DNA from: Sphingomonas rubra
GTDB taxonomy: Bacteria; Pseudomonadota; Alphaproteobacteria; Sphingomonadales; Sphingomonadaceae
Length of the DNA: 64,000 nucleotides
Assembly: GCF_900115745.1 (NCBI RefSeq)
Contig: NZ_FOXP01000001.1
Location: forward strand, 186,001 to 250,000
Direction: 5' to 3'
Shown here: in pieces, positions 17,476 to 26,913 of the stretch
Position numbering within the stretch: the stretch's first letter is position 1
Layout: each line of letters begins with the position of its first letter
The notes under the pieces: generated by a model
Told to the model about the DNA's origin: nothing
The model's input: only the letters and a program-made list of their open reading frames with translations
Databases searched by the model: none
Translations under genes and position numbers: made by a program

Positions 17476-18822
17476 CTAGGAGGTCGCGAAATTAACTACA
17501 GGCACGCCGTACAGGTCGTGCTCGTCGGCATCCTCGATCGTCACCGCCACGATGTCGCCGACCGCGAGGTGTGCCGCGTCGCGCAGAAACACCTCGCCGT
17601 CGATCTCCGGCGCGTCCGCCTGGGAGCGGCCGGTGGCGCCGCCCTCCGCGTCGACCGCGTCGACGATCACGTCGAGCGTGCGGCCGACCTTGGCGGCGAG
17701 CTTGGCGGCGGAGATGGCGGCGGTCTTCGCCATGATGCGGGCGTAGCGCTCTTCCTTCACCGCCTCGGGCACGGGGTCGGGAAGGAGGTTGGCGGCGGCG
17801 CCCTCGACAGGTTCGAAGCGGAAAGCGCCGACGCGGTCGAGCTGCGCCTCGTCCAACCAGTCGAGCAGATACTCGAAATCCGCCTCCGTCTCGCCGGGGA
17901 AGCCGACGACGAAGGTCGAGCGGATGGCGATGTCGGGGCAGATGTCGCGCCACTGGTGGATGCGTTGCAGCACCTTGGCGTCGTTGCCGGGGCGTTTCAT
18001 CCGCTTGAGGACGGCGGGCGCCGCGTGCTGGAACGGAATGTCGAGATAGGGGAGGACCAACCCCTCGGCCATCAGCGGGATGACCTGATCGACGTGCGGG
18101 TAAGGATAGACGTAGTGGAGGCGGACCCAGGGGGCGATCCGGCCGAGTTCGCGGGCGAGATCAGTCATGTGCGGCACGACCTCGCGGCCCTTCCACGCGC
18201 GCGGTTCGCGGCGGATATCGATGCCGTAGGCGCTGGTATCCTGGCTGATGACCAGCAGCTCCTTAGTGCCCGCCGCGACCAGCTTCTCCGCCTCGCGCAG
18301 GATCGCGTCGGGGCGGCGGCTGACAAGATCGCCGCGCAACGACGGGATGATGCAGAAGGAGCAGCGATGGTTGCAGCCCTCGCTAATCTTCAGATAGCTG
18401 TAGTGGCGCGGGGTGAGCTTGAGTCCTGCATCGGGGATCAGGTCGAGATAGGGGGACAGGTTGGCGGGCGCCGCCTCGTGCACCGCCTCGACCACCTGCT
18501 CGTACTCGTGCGCGCCGGTGATCGCGAGCACCTGCGGAAAGCGGGCGCGGATCGCCTCGGCTTCCTTGCCCATGCAACCGGTGACGATAACGCGGCCGTT
18601 CTCCGCGATCGCCTCGCCGATCGCCTCCAGGCTCTCCTCCTTGGCCGAATCGAGGAAACCGCAGGTGTTGACGAGCACGACGTCGGCGCCGGCATAGTCG
18701 GGCGACATCTGATAGCCGTCGGCGCGCAGCTGCGTCAGGATCCGCTCGCTGTCGACCAGGTTCTTGGGACAGCCGAGCGACACCATGCCGACGCGCGGTG
18801 GAGAGGGGAGAACGGTGGCCAT
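17476..18822 (-). CDS. rimO: Ribosomal protein S12 methylthiotransferase RimO
   Basis: This 448-residue radical-SAM enzyme methylthiolates an Asp of ribosomal protein S12. The N-terminal UPF0004 domain begins [16 protein letters not shown], with further cysteines in [14 protein letters not shown] and VTGCMG. The radical-SAM cluster motif is [11 protein letters not shown]. The sequence also has PYLDIPFQH and [14 protein letters not shown], and ends with a TRAM domain. VSLGCPKN and [10 protein letters not shown] favour RimO over MiaB. The frame runs on upstream across anmK, but 18822 is the conserved start. It is divergent from anmK with a 69-bp gap. Confidence 0.96.
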   Translation of the reverse strand: MATVLPSPPRVGMVSLGCPKNLVDSERILTQLRADGYQMSPDYAGADVVLVNTCGFLDSAKEESLEAIGEAIAENGRVIVTGCMGKEAEAIRARFPQVLAITGAHEYEQVVEAVHEAAPANLSPYLDLIPDAGLKLTPRHYSYLKISEGCNHRCSFCIIPSLRGDLVSRRPDAILREAEKLVAAGTKELLVISQDTSAYGIDIRREPRAWKGREVVPHMTDLARELGRIAPWVRLHYVYPYPHVDQVIPLMAEGLVLPYLDIPFQHAAPAVLKRMKRPGNDAKVLQRIHQWRDICPDIAIRSTFVVGFPGETEADFEYLLDWLDEAQLDRVGAFRFEPVEGAAANLLPDPVPEAVKEERYARIMAKTAAISAAKLAAKVGRTLDVIVDAVDAEGGATGRSQADAPEIDGEVFLRDAAHLAVGDIVAVTIEDADEHDLYGVPVVNFATS

Positions 18823-18891
18823 GAGCGTGGGCGCACATAGGGCCGGTCCCAAGTAATTGCCAGCGGCGGGGTTTCGTGCTTCGACGGGCGG

Positions 18892-19977
18892 ATGCTCGCC
18901 ATCGGTCTCATGTCCGGAACCTCGCTCGACGGGATCGACGCGGCCTTGATCGAGACGGACGGCGAGGCGCTGGTGCGGCCGGTGGCGTTCCGGGGGGAGG
19001 CGTACTCGGACGCGGCGCGGGCCGAGCTGGCGGAGGCGACGCGGGTGGCGCTGACCTACGACCGGCCGCGGGCGAGCCCCCCGGTGGATGCGGCGGCGCA
19101 GCTCATCACGCGGACGCACGCGATGGCGGTGCACAAGCTGCTGCGCGAGGCTGGGGTCGAGGCGGCGGACGTGGGCGTGATCGGCTTTCATGGGCAGACG
19201 GTCGCGCACCGGCCCGATCGCGGCTGGACGTGGCAGATCGGCGACGGCGCCGCCCTCGCCGCGGCGACGGGGATCACGACGGTGGCCGATTTCCGCTCCG
19301 CCGACGTGGCGGCGGGCGGGCAGGGCGCGCCGCTGTTGCCGGTCTACCATGCTGCGCTGGTCGCGGGTCTGGAGAAGCCTGTGGCGGTGCTGAACCTGGG
19401 AGGCGTCGCCAACGTCACGTATGTCGGCGCGGACGGCGCGCTGGTCGCGTTCGACACGGGGCCGGCGAACGGGCTGGTCGACGACTGGGTCGGCGAGGCG
19501 AGCGGCGCGCGCTTCGACCAGGGCGGTGCGCTGGCGGCGGCGGGGCGCGTCGACGAAACGGTGCTGACGGCGATGCTGGATCATCCCTTCTTCGACGAGG
19601 CGCCGCCCAAGTCGCTCGACCGCAGCGATTTCACGATCCAGCCGGCGCGCGGACTGTCGGCGGCGGATGGCGCGGCGACGCTGACCGCCTTTACCGCCGA
19701 GACGGTGGCGCTCGCGCTACGGCACCTGCCCGATCGGCCGCGGCGGTTGCTGGTGGTGGGCGGCGGGCGGCACAATCCAACGATGCTGGCCATGATCGCC
19801 ACGCGGACGGGGATCGTTCCCGAAACGGCCGAATCGCTCGGCTGGAACGGAGACGGCGTGGAGGCGGAGGGCTTCGCCTACATGGCGGTGCGAACGCTTC
19901 GCGGGCTGCCGATCAGCTTCCCGGGCACCACCGGCGTGGCTAAGCCATTGACCGGCGGCGTCATTCACCGCGTTTGA
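18892..19977 (+). CDS. anmK: Anhydro-N-acetylmuramic acid kinase
   Basis: This 361-residue kinase phosphorylates and opens 1,6-anhydro-MurNAc during cell-wall recycling. Family motifs are [16 protein letters not shown] (nucleotide binding) at the N-terminus, [51 protein letters not shown] and [11 protein letters not shown]. The length is normal. The start at 18892 places GLMSGTS at residue 5, as in most members. Confidence 0.96.
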   Translation: MLAIGLMSGTSLDGIDAALIETDGEALVRPVAFRGEAYSDAARAELAEATRVALTYDRPRASPPVDAAAQLITRTHAMAVHKLLREAGVEAADVGVIGFHGQTVAHRPDRGWTWQIGDGAALAAATGITTVADFRSADVAAGGQGAPLLPVYHAALVAGLEKPVAVLNLGGVANVTYVGADGALVAFDTGPANGLVDDWVGEASGARFDQGGALAAAGRVDETVLTAMLDHPFFDEAPPKSLDRSDFTIQPARGLSAADGAATLTAFTAETVALALRHLPDRPRRLLVVGGGRHNPTMLAMIATRTGIVPETAESLGWNGDGVEAEGFAYMAVRTLRGLPISFPGTTGVAKPLTGGVIHRV

Positions 19978-20070
19978 AGGTCGGCTGGGCGGACAGGTTG
20001 ATATTAACCCTCGACTGACCTTTTGTCGGCTATCATGGATCAAGCGACGAACCGGGGAGGGGACGTCTCG

Positions 20071-20214
20071 ATGGAATCCGATCTGCGTTACTATATCCGC
20101 CGCCTGAGCATGGAGCGCACTGCCGCCGAACGCGCGCTGACCGCCGAGGCGCGCGATCGACGATTGCGGTTGGTCGAGAGCTACACGCAGAAGATCGCCG
20201 CGCTGGGCGGGTGA
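20071..20214 (+). CDS. Very small helical protein of unknown function
   Basis: This is a 47-residue, strongly charged, probably alpha-helical protein (MESDLRYYIRRLSMERTAAE...), with the pattern of a short amphipathic helix hairpin. I do not recognise a family with certainty. Sphingomonads carry many such small DUF-like proteins. A good ribosome-binding site (GGGGAGGGG) lies about 10 bases upstream of the ATG at 20071. An in-frame ATG at 20035 would add 12 residues but has no such site. It follows anmK by 93 bp on the same strand. Confidence 0.6.
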   Translation: MESDLRYYIRRLSMERTAAERALTAEARDRRLRLVESYTQKIAALGG

Positions 20215-20303
20215 GGCCCTATTCTGAGCCTTCGTGCTCCGACTAGGATCGGAGCATTTCAAATCATCGACTCGGCTCTTCGCGAGTTCTACGAACTTTC
20301 TTC

Positions 20304-20400
20304 GTCATGCCGGACTCGTTCCGGCATCCACTGTGCCGCATAACAATACGTTGCTGATCTTGCGGCACGGTGGACCCCGGAACAAGTCCGGGATGCCGGA
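20304..20400. repeat. Intergenic palindromic repeat, copy 2 (spacer subtype ii)
   Basis: The left arm is GTCATGCCGGACTCGTTCC and the right arm is CCCCGGAACAAGTCCGGG. The spacer has its own inverted ends, GTGCCGCA and TGCGGCAC. It lies between two converging genes (20214 and 20446). Confidence 0.85.
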
Positions 20401-20445
20401 AGAAGAGTTATACTGGCTGGAGAACCAACACCTCGGGCGGACCGG

Positions 20446-21624
20446 TCATCGCTTCCTCGTCAGCTCGCGCATCGCCTCCTCCAAGCCGCCTAGCGTCAGG
20501 CCGTACATGCGGTCGGCCATGATCTCGCGGACCATGCGGATCGACTGGGTGTAGCCCCATTGCTCCGCGGGGATCGGGTTGAGCCAGACGCTGGCCGGGT
20601 ACGTCGTCGTCAGCCGGTGGAGCCAGACGGCGCCCGCCTCCTCGTTCATGTGCTCGACCGAGCCGCCGGGATGGCTGATCTCGTAGGGGCTCATCGAGGC
20701 GTCGCCAACGAACACGCATTTATAGTCGTGGCCGTATTTGTGCAGCACGTCCCAGGTCGGCGTCCGCTCCTGGAAACGGCGGCGATTGTCCTTCCACACG
20801 CCCTCGTACGGGCAATTGTGGAAATAGAAGAATTCCATGTTCTTGAACTCGGACGTCGCCGCCGAGAACAGTTCCTCGCAGAGCTTGACGAACGGGTCCA
20901 TCGAGCCGCCGACGTCAAGGAAGAGGAGGAGCTTGACCGCGTTCTTCCGCTCCGGCCGCATCCGCACGTCGAGCCAGCCCTGGCGCGCGGTACCGGCGAT
21001 CGTGCCGTCGATGTCCAGCTCGTCGGCCGCCCCCTCGCGCGCGAAGCGGCGCAGGCGGCGGAGCGCGACCTTGATGTTGCGGGTGCCGAGTTCCTTGGTG
21101 GAATCGAGGTTGCGGAACTCGCGCTGGTCCCACACCTTGATCGCGCGCTTGTGACGGGACTCGCCGTCGATGCGGACGCCCTCTGGATTGTAGCCGCCGT
21201 TGCCGAAGGGCGAGGTGCCGCCGGTGCCGATCCATTTGTTGCCGCCCTGGTGGCGCCCCTGCTGCTCCTCCAGCCGCTTCTTGAGCGTGTCCATGATCTC
21301 TTCCCAGGAACCGAGCGACTTGATCGCCTCCATTTCCTCGGGCGACAGGAACTTCTCGGCGACGGCTCTCAGCCAGTCCTCAGGGATATCGGCGGGCTGC
21401 TGGCCGTAGTCGGCGAAGATCCCGCGGAAGACGCGCGCGAAGACCTGGTCGAAGCGATCGAGCAGCCCCTCGTCCTTCACGTAGGTAGCGCGGGCGAGAT
21501 AGTAGAAGTCCTCGGGCGTGCGGCCGATCACCTCGGCGTCGAGCGCCTCCAGCAGCAGCAAATGCTCCTTGAGGCTCGCCGGGATGCCGGCGGTGCGGAG
21601 TTCGTCGAGGAAGCTCAGGAACAT
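20446..21624 (-). CDS. VWA domain protein, CoxE-like (partner of MoxR ATPases)
   Basis: This 392-residue cytoplasmic protein has an N-terminal helical region (LSFLDELRTAGIPASLKEHL) typical of CoxE/YehP-like proteins. A C-terminal von Willebrand factor A domain begins around residue 220. Its metal-site motif is LFLDVGGSMDPF, i.e. DxGxS in place of the canonical DxSxS. Such proteins work with MoxR AAA+ ATPases in metal-centre or protein-complex maturation, for example RavA-ViaA and CoxD/CoxE. A MoxR ATPase gene lies about 1 kb upstream on the same strand, with a CHAP protein between. Target unknown. Confidence 0.88.
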   Translation of the reverse strand: MFLSFLDELRTAGIPASLKEHLLLLEALDAEVIGRTPEDFYYLARATYVKDEGLLDRFDQVFARVFRGIFADYGQQPADIPEDWLRAVAEKFLSPEEMEAIKSLGSWEEIMDTLKKRLEEQQGRHQGGNKWIGTGGTSPFGNGGYNPEGVRIDGESRHKRAIKVWDQREFRNLDSTKELGTRNIKVALRRLRRFAREGAADELDIDGTIAGTARQGWLDVRMRPERKNAVKLLLFLDVGGSMDPFVKLCEELFSAATSEFKNMEFFYFHNCPYEGVWKDNRRRFQERTPTWDVLHKYGHDYKCVFVGDASMSPYEISHPGGSVEHMNEEAGAVWLHRLTTTYPASVWLNPIPAEQWGYTQSIRMVREIMADRMYGLTLGGLEEAMRELTRKR

Positions 21625-21708
21625 GGCTGGGGCGGTGCCACATCGCCATACGAAACGACAGCCCCCGCGCGCGAGCTACGGGGATCGACATTCAACGCTT
21701 CGCCTCAT

Positions 21709-21814
21709 TGTCGACCCCGGCAGGGGCCCGGGTCCAGCTGGGAGATGCGAATGGCCGGTCGTTGCGCCTCTTCCACGACCTTCCCGACTGAAACCCCGGC
21801 CTTCGCCGGGGTGC
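21709..21814. repeat. Intergenic palindromic repeat, copy 3 (CTTCGCC arm type)
   Basis: One arm is GACCCCGGCAGGGGCCCGGG followed by TCCAGCTGG. The opposite end is ACCCCGGCCTTCGCCGGGGT. It resembles copy 8 more than the ATGCCGGG type. It lies between the VWA gene start and the CHAP gene stop. Ends are approximate. Confidence 0.6.
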
Positions 21815-21923
21815 AAAATGCCGAATGTCGATGCGCGCGATTGCGTCACGTAGAACCGTTGGTGCTTAAGAAGCCTATCCTCAGGGCGTACGGAGATTGG
21901 GTCAGCTGGGTGTCGTCCCGTCT

Positions 21924-22481
21924 CTAACGGGCGGCGGCCTCGGGCACGTAGGCGTCGATCAGCGCGCCGACATAATCGGGGTTGCGGGCGGTCAGTTCGG
22001 GTGCGGTGCGGCCGGTGCCGTAGATGAAGCCCTCGACCGGGTAGATGCCGCCGCCCAGGCCATTGGAATCGCGGTACCAGACCTTGACGCTGGACCAGTC
22101 GTTGCGGGGGCTCACGTCGTAGAGCGTCACGTCCTGTTCGGCATGGCCGCGCTCGCCGTTCTGGCGCGACCAGTTGGCGTGCGTCAGCATCAGCACGCGC
22201 TTCTCCACCACGCGGCTGACGACGGCGACGTGGCCGAGGCGCAGGCGGTCGGTCTTGGCGAAGACGATCACGGCGCCTTGTCTGGGCTTGTGGCCGCGGG
22301 CGTAGCGGCCGTCCGCCTGGTCCCACCAGGTCCAGGCGTCACCGTAGATCGCGATGCCGGATGCCTCCCGCGCGAAGGGTACGCACTGGCCGACGTAATC
22401 GAGCAGCGACCGCGCCTCCACGCCGGTCGCGACCGTCAGGAAGGCGGCGGCGAGAGACAGGGCGCGGAGCGTCGTTCGCAT
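21924..22481 (-). CDS. Exported CHAP domain amidase/peptidase
   Basis: This 185-residue protein has a signal peptide (MRTTLRALSLAAAFLTVATGVEA) and a CHAP (NlpC/P60-like) domain. The probable catalytic Cys is in VGQCVPFAREASGI (about residue 33), and the His is in LGHVAVVSRVV. A GDAWTWWDQADGRYARG stretch and a HKPRQGAVIVFAK loop are also typical of CHAP enzymes. CHAP domains cleave peptidoglycan peptides, so a periplasmic cell-wall role is likely. It sits between the MoxR and VWA genes, with gaps of 177 and 299 bp that include a palindromic repeat. It need not share their transcript. Confidence 0.88.
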   Translation of the reverse strand: MRTTLRALSLAAAFLTVATGVEARSLLDYVGQCVPFAREASGIAIYGDAWTWWDQADGRYARGHKPRQGAVIVFAKTDRLRLGHVAVVSRVVEKRVLMLTHANWSRQNGERGHAEQDVTLYDVSPRNDWSSVKVWYRDSNGLGGGIYPVEGFIYGTGRTAPELTARNPDYVGALIDAYVPEAAAR

Positions 22482-22658
22482 GAGGCGGGGCTACACCGTC
22501 GCCCCTGACTGCCGCATTGCGCCATGTGGTTAACGCGCCGGAAAATCGACGTTGACGGATGGCGTGATGCCCGCCGATCACCCCGCGGGCGCTTCGCCTT
22601 CCGATCCGTCGACCGGGTGTTTGATGTCGCAGCGTGCGTACGCCGCTGGATGACCGGA

Positions 22659-23507
22659 TCAGCGGCCCTGCCGCTTGGCCATGAAGGCCAGTCGTTCGAA
22701 CATCATGATGTCCTGCTCGTTCTTCAGCAGCGCGCCGTGGAGCGGCGGGATCGCCTTGGTCGGGTCGCGGTTCTGGAGCACGTCGAGGGGCATGTCCTCG
22801 TGCAGCAGAAGCTTCAGCCAGTCGAGCAGCTCGGACGTGGACGGCTTCTTCTTGAGGCCCGGCACCTCGCGGATGTCGTAGAACACGTCCATCGCCTTCG
22901 ACACCAGCAGCTTCTGGATGCCGGGGAAGTGGACGTCGACGATGGCCTGCATCGTCTCGCGGTCAGGAAACTTGATGTAGTGGAAGAAGCAGCGGCGCAG
23001 AAAGGCGTCGGGCAAATCCTTCTCGTTGTTCGAGGTAATGACCACGATCGGGCGCTCGTGCGCGCGGACGGTCTCGCCGGTCTCGTAGACGTGGAACTCC
23101 ATGCGATCGAGCTCGTGGAGCAGGTCGTTGGGGAATTCGATGTCGGCCTTGTCGATCTCGTCGATCAGCAGCACGGGCGGCGTGGGGCGCGTGAACGCCT
23201 CCCACAATTTACCGCGGCGGATGTAGTTGGCGATGTCGTGGACGCGCGCGTCGCCCAACTGGCCGTCGCGCAGGCGGGCGACGGCGTCGTACTCGTACAG
23301 CCCTTGAGCCGCCTTGGTGGTCGATTTGACGTTCCACTCGATCAGCTCGGCATCGACGGCCTGCGCGATCTCGCGCGCCAGCACCGTCTTGCCGGTGCCG
23401 GGCTCCCCCTTCACCAGCAGGGGGCGGCGCAGCTGCACGGCGGCGTTGACGGCGACGCGCAGGTCGTCGGTGGCGACGTAGCTGGAGGTGCTCTGGAAAC
23501 GCTTCAT
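22659..23507 (-). CDS. MoxR family AAA+ ATPase
   Basis: This 282-residue AAA+ ATPase of the MoxR group has Walker A GEPGTGKT, Walker B VLLIDEID, sensor motif VITSNNEKDLPDAFLRRC and a C-terminal helical lid. MoxR ATPases act as chaperones with VWA proteins. The CoxE-like VWA gene at 20446 is the likely partner. The frame continues 12 codons upstream to a TTG. I chose the ATG at 23507 because MKRFQSTSSYVATDDL is the usual N-terminus. The upstream gene, of unknown function, ends 43 bp before it. Confidence 0.93.
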   Translation of the reverse strand: MKRFQSTSSYVATDDLRVAVNAAVQLRRPLLVKGEPGTGKTVLAREIAQAVDAELIEWNVKSTTKAAQGLYEYDAVARLRDGQLGDARVHDIANYIRRGKLWEAFTRPTPPVLLIDEIDKADIEFPNDLLHELDRMEFHVYETGETVRAHERPIVVITSNNEKDLPDAFLRRCFFHYIKFPDRETMQAIVDVHFPGIQKLLVSKAMDVFYDIREVPGLKKKPSTSELLDWLKLLLHEDMPLDVLQNRDPTKAIPPLHGALLKNEQDIMMFERLAFMAKRQGR

Positions 23508-23550
23508 GGCGGCGGGATTGGCCGCGCCGCCGGTGAAGGTCAACAGGCGT

Positions 23551-24204
23551 TCAGGAGCGGGCGGACGCGCGCGCCTCCAGCAGGTCCCACAGGCCGCGAT
23601 GCTGGGCGAGCAGCTGGCGTGCGCCGAAGCCCATCGCCCGCTCCGCCGGCGGGTTGGCGCCGAGCATCGTCAGCGCGGCGATCGTCCGGGCAGGCGGCAC
23701 GGCGGCATGATCGCTCAGCTCGATCCCGAAAGAGTCGGCGGCGCGCGCGATCACGTCGCGGATCGCGTGCCAGTCGGCCGCGAGCGCCGCCGCCGCGCCC
23801 GTCGCGCAGCCGCCCCGGTCGGAATGGGCGAGCATTTCCAGCGCGTGGCGGACGCCGGCCAGCGCCTGCTCGCTCTCCGCCTGGCCGGGCGTCGAGGGGA
23901 GGGGGCCGGCGGCGGCGATCAGCTGCGCCAGCACGGTGCGCTCGGCGGCGAAGCTGGCGGCAAGATCGCCCAGCCATTCGCACGCGTCGGGCTGCGCGCA
24001 GTGGGTCAGCGCCGCGTCGATCATGCCGGGATGGTGGCCGTGGACGGCGCACAGCGCGTGCAGCGCGTCCGCCAGGTCGCGACGCGGCGCGCGGGGTTCC
24101 AGCAGGCGGCGAACGTGGGGATGGCGCGCGCTGCCGTCCGCTGCGACCAGAGCCTCCACCATGTCGTGCGGGCCATGATGCCCGTCCTGCTGCGCTGTGT
24201 TCAC
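23551..24204 (-). CDS. Protein of unknown function upstream of the MoxR ATPase
   Basis: This 217-residue protein starts at a GTG (24204). It is soluble, Ala-rich and probably all-helical, with no signal peptide or membrane segment. Readable patterns include HPHVRRLLEPRAPRRDLAD, HALCAVHGHHPGMID, a GCATGAAAALAADWHAIRDVI helix and an MGFGARQLLAQHRGLWDLL C-terminus. I think it belongs to a sphingomonad-restricted DUF but cannot name it reliably. It lies 43 bp upstream of the MoxR gene on the same strand, so co-expression is likely. It is divergent from the S9 peptidase. Confidence 0.78.
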   Translation of the reverse strand: MNTAQQDGHHGPHDMVEALVAADGSARHPHVRRLLEPRAPRRDLADALHALCAVHGHHPGMIDAALTHCAQPDACEWLGDLAASFAAERTVLAQLIAAAGPLPSTPGQAESEQALAGVRHALEMLAHSDRGGCATGAAAALAADWHAIRDVIARAADSFGIELSDHAAVPPARTIAALTMLGANPPAERAMGFGARQLLAQHRGLWDLLEARASARS

Positions 24205-24471
24205 GGTTCCTCGCTTCCCGGCAAACGCGCCGACATACGTGTCGGTGCGTGGTCGCCTTGTGCGCCCGGCCTATACCGAAGCGCGTAAAGACTTGGTGTG
24301 GCGGGCGTTAACGTCGCGGAAACGGGGCGAACGGCTCGTCCCGGCGCAGCCACCGCTCGTCCACCCGGCCGTTCGGGCGGGGCGCGACTATTTCGGCTGG
24401 ACGCCCCTCCACACCCCCGCGATAACGCGCCGATCGCGGTCCGGCACGGGCCGAAAAGCGGAGAGAGATGG

Positions 24472-26805
24472 ATGCGCGCATGGGTGCTCGGACTGGCCTT
24501 GGCCTCGGTGGGAAGCGCGGCGATGGCCGCTGAACAGGCGGCGCCGCCGCAGGGCGCGGCGGTGCCGCCCGCCGCCGTGCCCGCCCAGCCGCCCGTTACG
24601 GCGCCCGCGGAAGCACCGGAGGGCGTGCTGACGCTCGGCCGGGTGTTCGGCAGCCCCGACCTGTCCGGACCGCAGCCGCGCGGGCTGAGGCTGTCGCCGG
24701 ACGGGACGCTGCTGACCTCCTTGCGTCCGCGCACCGACGAGCGCGAACGCTTCGACCTGTGGGCGACCGACACGCGCACGGGGGCGGAGCGGATGCTGGT
24801 CGATTCCAAGCGGATCGGATCGGGCGCCGAACTGTCGGAGGCGGAGAAGATGCAGCGCGAGCGGGCGCGGATCGGCGGCAGCAAGGGGATCGTCGCCTAT
24901 GACTGGGCGCCCGACGGCAAGTCGATCCTGGTGCCGCTCGACGGCGACCTGTACCTCGCCGCGCTCGACGGCACGGTGCGGCGGCTGACAAATACGCCGG
25001 GCGGCGAGCTCAACCCCGTGGTGTCCCCCAAGGGCAGTTACGTCAGCTTCGTGCGCGACCAGAACCTCTACGCGCAGCCGCTGGGCGGGAGCGAGGCGAG
25101 ACCGGTGACGACGGGCGGCGGCGGCACCATTCATTTCGGCGAGGCGGAGTTCGTCGCGCAGGAGGAGATGGACCGGCGCACGGGCTATTGGTGGAGCCCC
25201 GACGACCGGCTGATCGCGGTGGAACGCTTCGACGAGGCGCCGGTGCAGATCTTCACCCGCGCGTCGATCGGCGCGGCGGGGACCAAGACTTACGAACAGC
25301 GCTATCCAGCGGCGGGCACGCCTAACGTGCTGGTCGACCTGTACGTGATGAAGCCCGACGGAACGGGCCAGGTGAAGGTCGATCTGGGGACGAACCGCGA
25401 CATCTACCTGGCGCGGGTCGACTGGCTGCCCGACGGGTCGGGCCTGCTGGTGCAGCGCGAGAGCCGCGACCAGAAGCGGCTCGACCTGCTGCGCGTCGAC
25501 CCGGCGACCGGCAAGGCGACGATCCTGTTCACCGAGAAATCGGGCGAGAAGAGCTGGCTGAACCTGTCCGACGCGTATCAGCCGCTGGCCGACGGCAGCC
25601 TAATCTGGCGATCGGAACGGTCGGGCTTCGGCCACCTCTACCGGTTCGCGGCGGGCAAGTGGACGCAGCTGACCAAGGGCGACTGGGTCGTGACGGGCCT
25701 GGTCGGCATCGATGAGGCGAAGGGCCGCGTGTTCTTCACCGGCACCAAGGACGACGTGCTGGAGAACCACGTCTACTCGGTGGATTGGGCCAAGCCCAAC
25801 CAGATCACCCGCCTGACGGAGCGCGGCTTCACCAACTCGGCCTCCATGGACGGTTCGGCCAGCCGGTTGATCGTGACCAGGTCCAGCCCGAGGCAGCCGG
25901 CGCAAACCTATCTGGCGGACGCCGCCGGCAAGCGGCTGTCGTGGATTAACGAGAATGCGGTGGTTCCCGGCCACCCCTATTACCCGTATCTTGCGAGCCA
26001 CCAGCAGACGCGGTTCGGCACGATCAAGGCCGACGACGGCACCACGCTCCACTGGGAGATGATTACGCCGCCGCTGGAGCCCGGCAAGAAATATCCGGTG
26101 TTCTTCCAGCATTATGGCGGGCCCGGCACCGGCCAGCAGGTGACGCACGGCTGGCAGGGCGCGCTGCCGCAATATCTGGTCGATCAGGGCTGGATCTTCT
26201 TCCAGATCGACAATCGCGGCAGTTACAACCGCGGCAAGGCGTTCGAGGACCATATCTATCATGCGATGGGCACGGTGGAGGTCGCCGACCAGCTGGCGGG
26301 CGCCGAGTATCTGAAGACGCTGCCCTTCGTCGATCCGGCCAAGATCGCGACCTATGGCTGGTCCTACGGCGGCTACATGTCGCTCAAGATGCTGGAGAAG
26401 ACGCCGGGGGTGTACGCCGCTGCGGTGTCGGGCGCACCGGTCAGCGACTGGCAGCTCTACGACACGCATTATACCGAGCGGTATCTGGGCGATCCCAAGA
26501 CCGATCCGGCGAGCTATGCCAGCTCCGCGGCGGTGGCGGACGCGTCGAAGATCCGCGATCCTTTGCTGCTGATCCACGGCATGGCGGACGACAACGTGTT
26601 CCTCGACAACAGCACCAAGGTCGCCGCCGAGATGCAGCAGACGGCGACTCCGTTCGAGATGATGTTCTACCCCGGCCAGACGCACCGCGTCGGCGGGCCG
26701 GGGGTGAGCGAGCATCTGTGGGGGACGATCCTGCGGTTCCTCGACCGCACGGTGAAGAACAAGGAGGCGCCGCGGGCGACCCCGGCCGACACCGCCGCAA
26801 ACTAA
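24472..26805 (+). CDS. Exported S9 family prolyl oligopeptidase (DPP IV-like)
   Basis: This 777-residue protein has a signal peptide (MRAWVLGLALASVGSAAMAA) and a Pro/Ala-rich linker. A DPP IV N-terminal beta-propeller includes EFVAQEEMDRRTGYWWSPDD, which carries the double-Glu motif binding substrate N-termini. The C-terminal alpha/beta-hydrolase has Ser631 (GWSYGG), Asp706/707 (HGMADDNVF) and His738 (GQTHRVG). It should release dipeptides, often X-Pro, from peptides in the periplasm. The upstream frame is open, but GGAGAG 6-7 bases before the ATG at 24472, plus the signal peptide, fix the start. Confidence 0.94.
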   Translation: MRAWVLGLALASVGSAAMAAEQAAPPQGAAVPPAAVPAQPPVTAPAEAPEGVLTLGRVFGSPDLSGPQPRGLRLSPDGTLLTSLRPRTDERERFDLWATDTRTGAERMLVDSKRIGSGAELSEAEKMQRERARIGGSKGIVAYDWAPDGKSILVPLDGDLYLAALDGTVRRLTNTPGGELNPVVSPKGSYVSFVRDQNLYAQPLGGSEARPVTTGGGGTIHFGEAEFVAQEEMDRRTGYWWSPDDRLIAVERFDEAPVQIFTRASIGAAGTKTYEQRYPAAGTPNVLVDLYVMKPDGTGQVKVDLGTNRDIYLARVDWLPDGSGLLVQRESRDQKRLDLLRVDPATGKATILFTEKSGEKSWLNLSDAYQPLADGSLIWRSERSGFGHLYRFAAGKWTQLTKGDWVVTGLVGIDEAKGRVFFTGTKDDVLENHVYSVDWAKPNQITRLTERGFTNSASMDGSASRLIVTRSSPRQPAQTYLADAAGKRLSWINENAVVPGHPYYPYLASHQQTRFGTIKADDGTTLHWEMITPPLEPGKKYPVFFQHYGGPGTGQQVTHGWQGALPQYLVDQGWIFFQIDNRGSYNRGKAFEDHIYHAMGTVEVADQLAGAEYLKTLPFVDPAKIATYGWSYGGYMSLKMLEKTPGVYAAAVSGAPVSDWQLYDTHYTERYLGDPKTDPASYASSAAVADASKIRDPLLLIHGMADDNVFLDNSTKVAAEMQQTATPFEMMFYPGQTHRVGGPGVSEHLWGTILRFLDRTVKNKEAPRATPADTAAN

Positions 26806-26811
26806 ACCTAC

Positions 26812-26905
26812 GTCACCCCGGGCTTGTCCCGGGGTCCACCCTTCGGCAAGAGCTCGGCCTGAGGGTGTGCGGCACGGTGGATGCCGGGACGAGCCCGGCA
26901 TGACG
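26812..26905. repeat. Intergenic palindromic repeat, copy 4 (spacer subtype ii)
   Basis: The left arm is GTCACCCCGGGCTTGTCCC followed by GGGGTCCA. The right arm is GGATGCCGGGACGAGCCC followed by GGCATGACG. The reversed spacer matches copies 10 and 13 (GCCGCACA...CAGGCCG). Its last base is the first G of the asd ribosome-binding site. Confidence 0.88.
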
Positions 26906-26909
26906 GAGG
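26905..26909 (+). promoter_or_regulatory. Ribosome-binding site of asd, abutting a palindromic repeat
   Basis: GGAGG lies 4 bases before the ATG at 26914. Its first G is the final base of the repeat's TGACG end. Folding of the repeat's right arm could therefore influence access to the site. Confidence 0.6.
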
Positions 26910-26913
26910 TATT

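Noticed and set aside
26812..26905. Palindromic repeats considered as ordinary intrinsic terminators
   Set aside because: The stems are GC-rich but no copy is followed by a T-run. Real terminators with T-runs are seen at 15756 and 53688.
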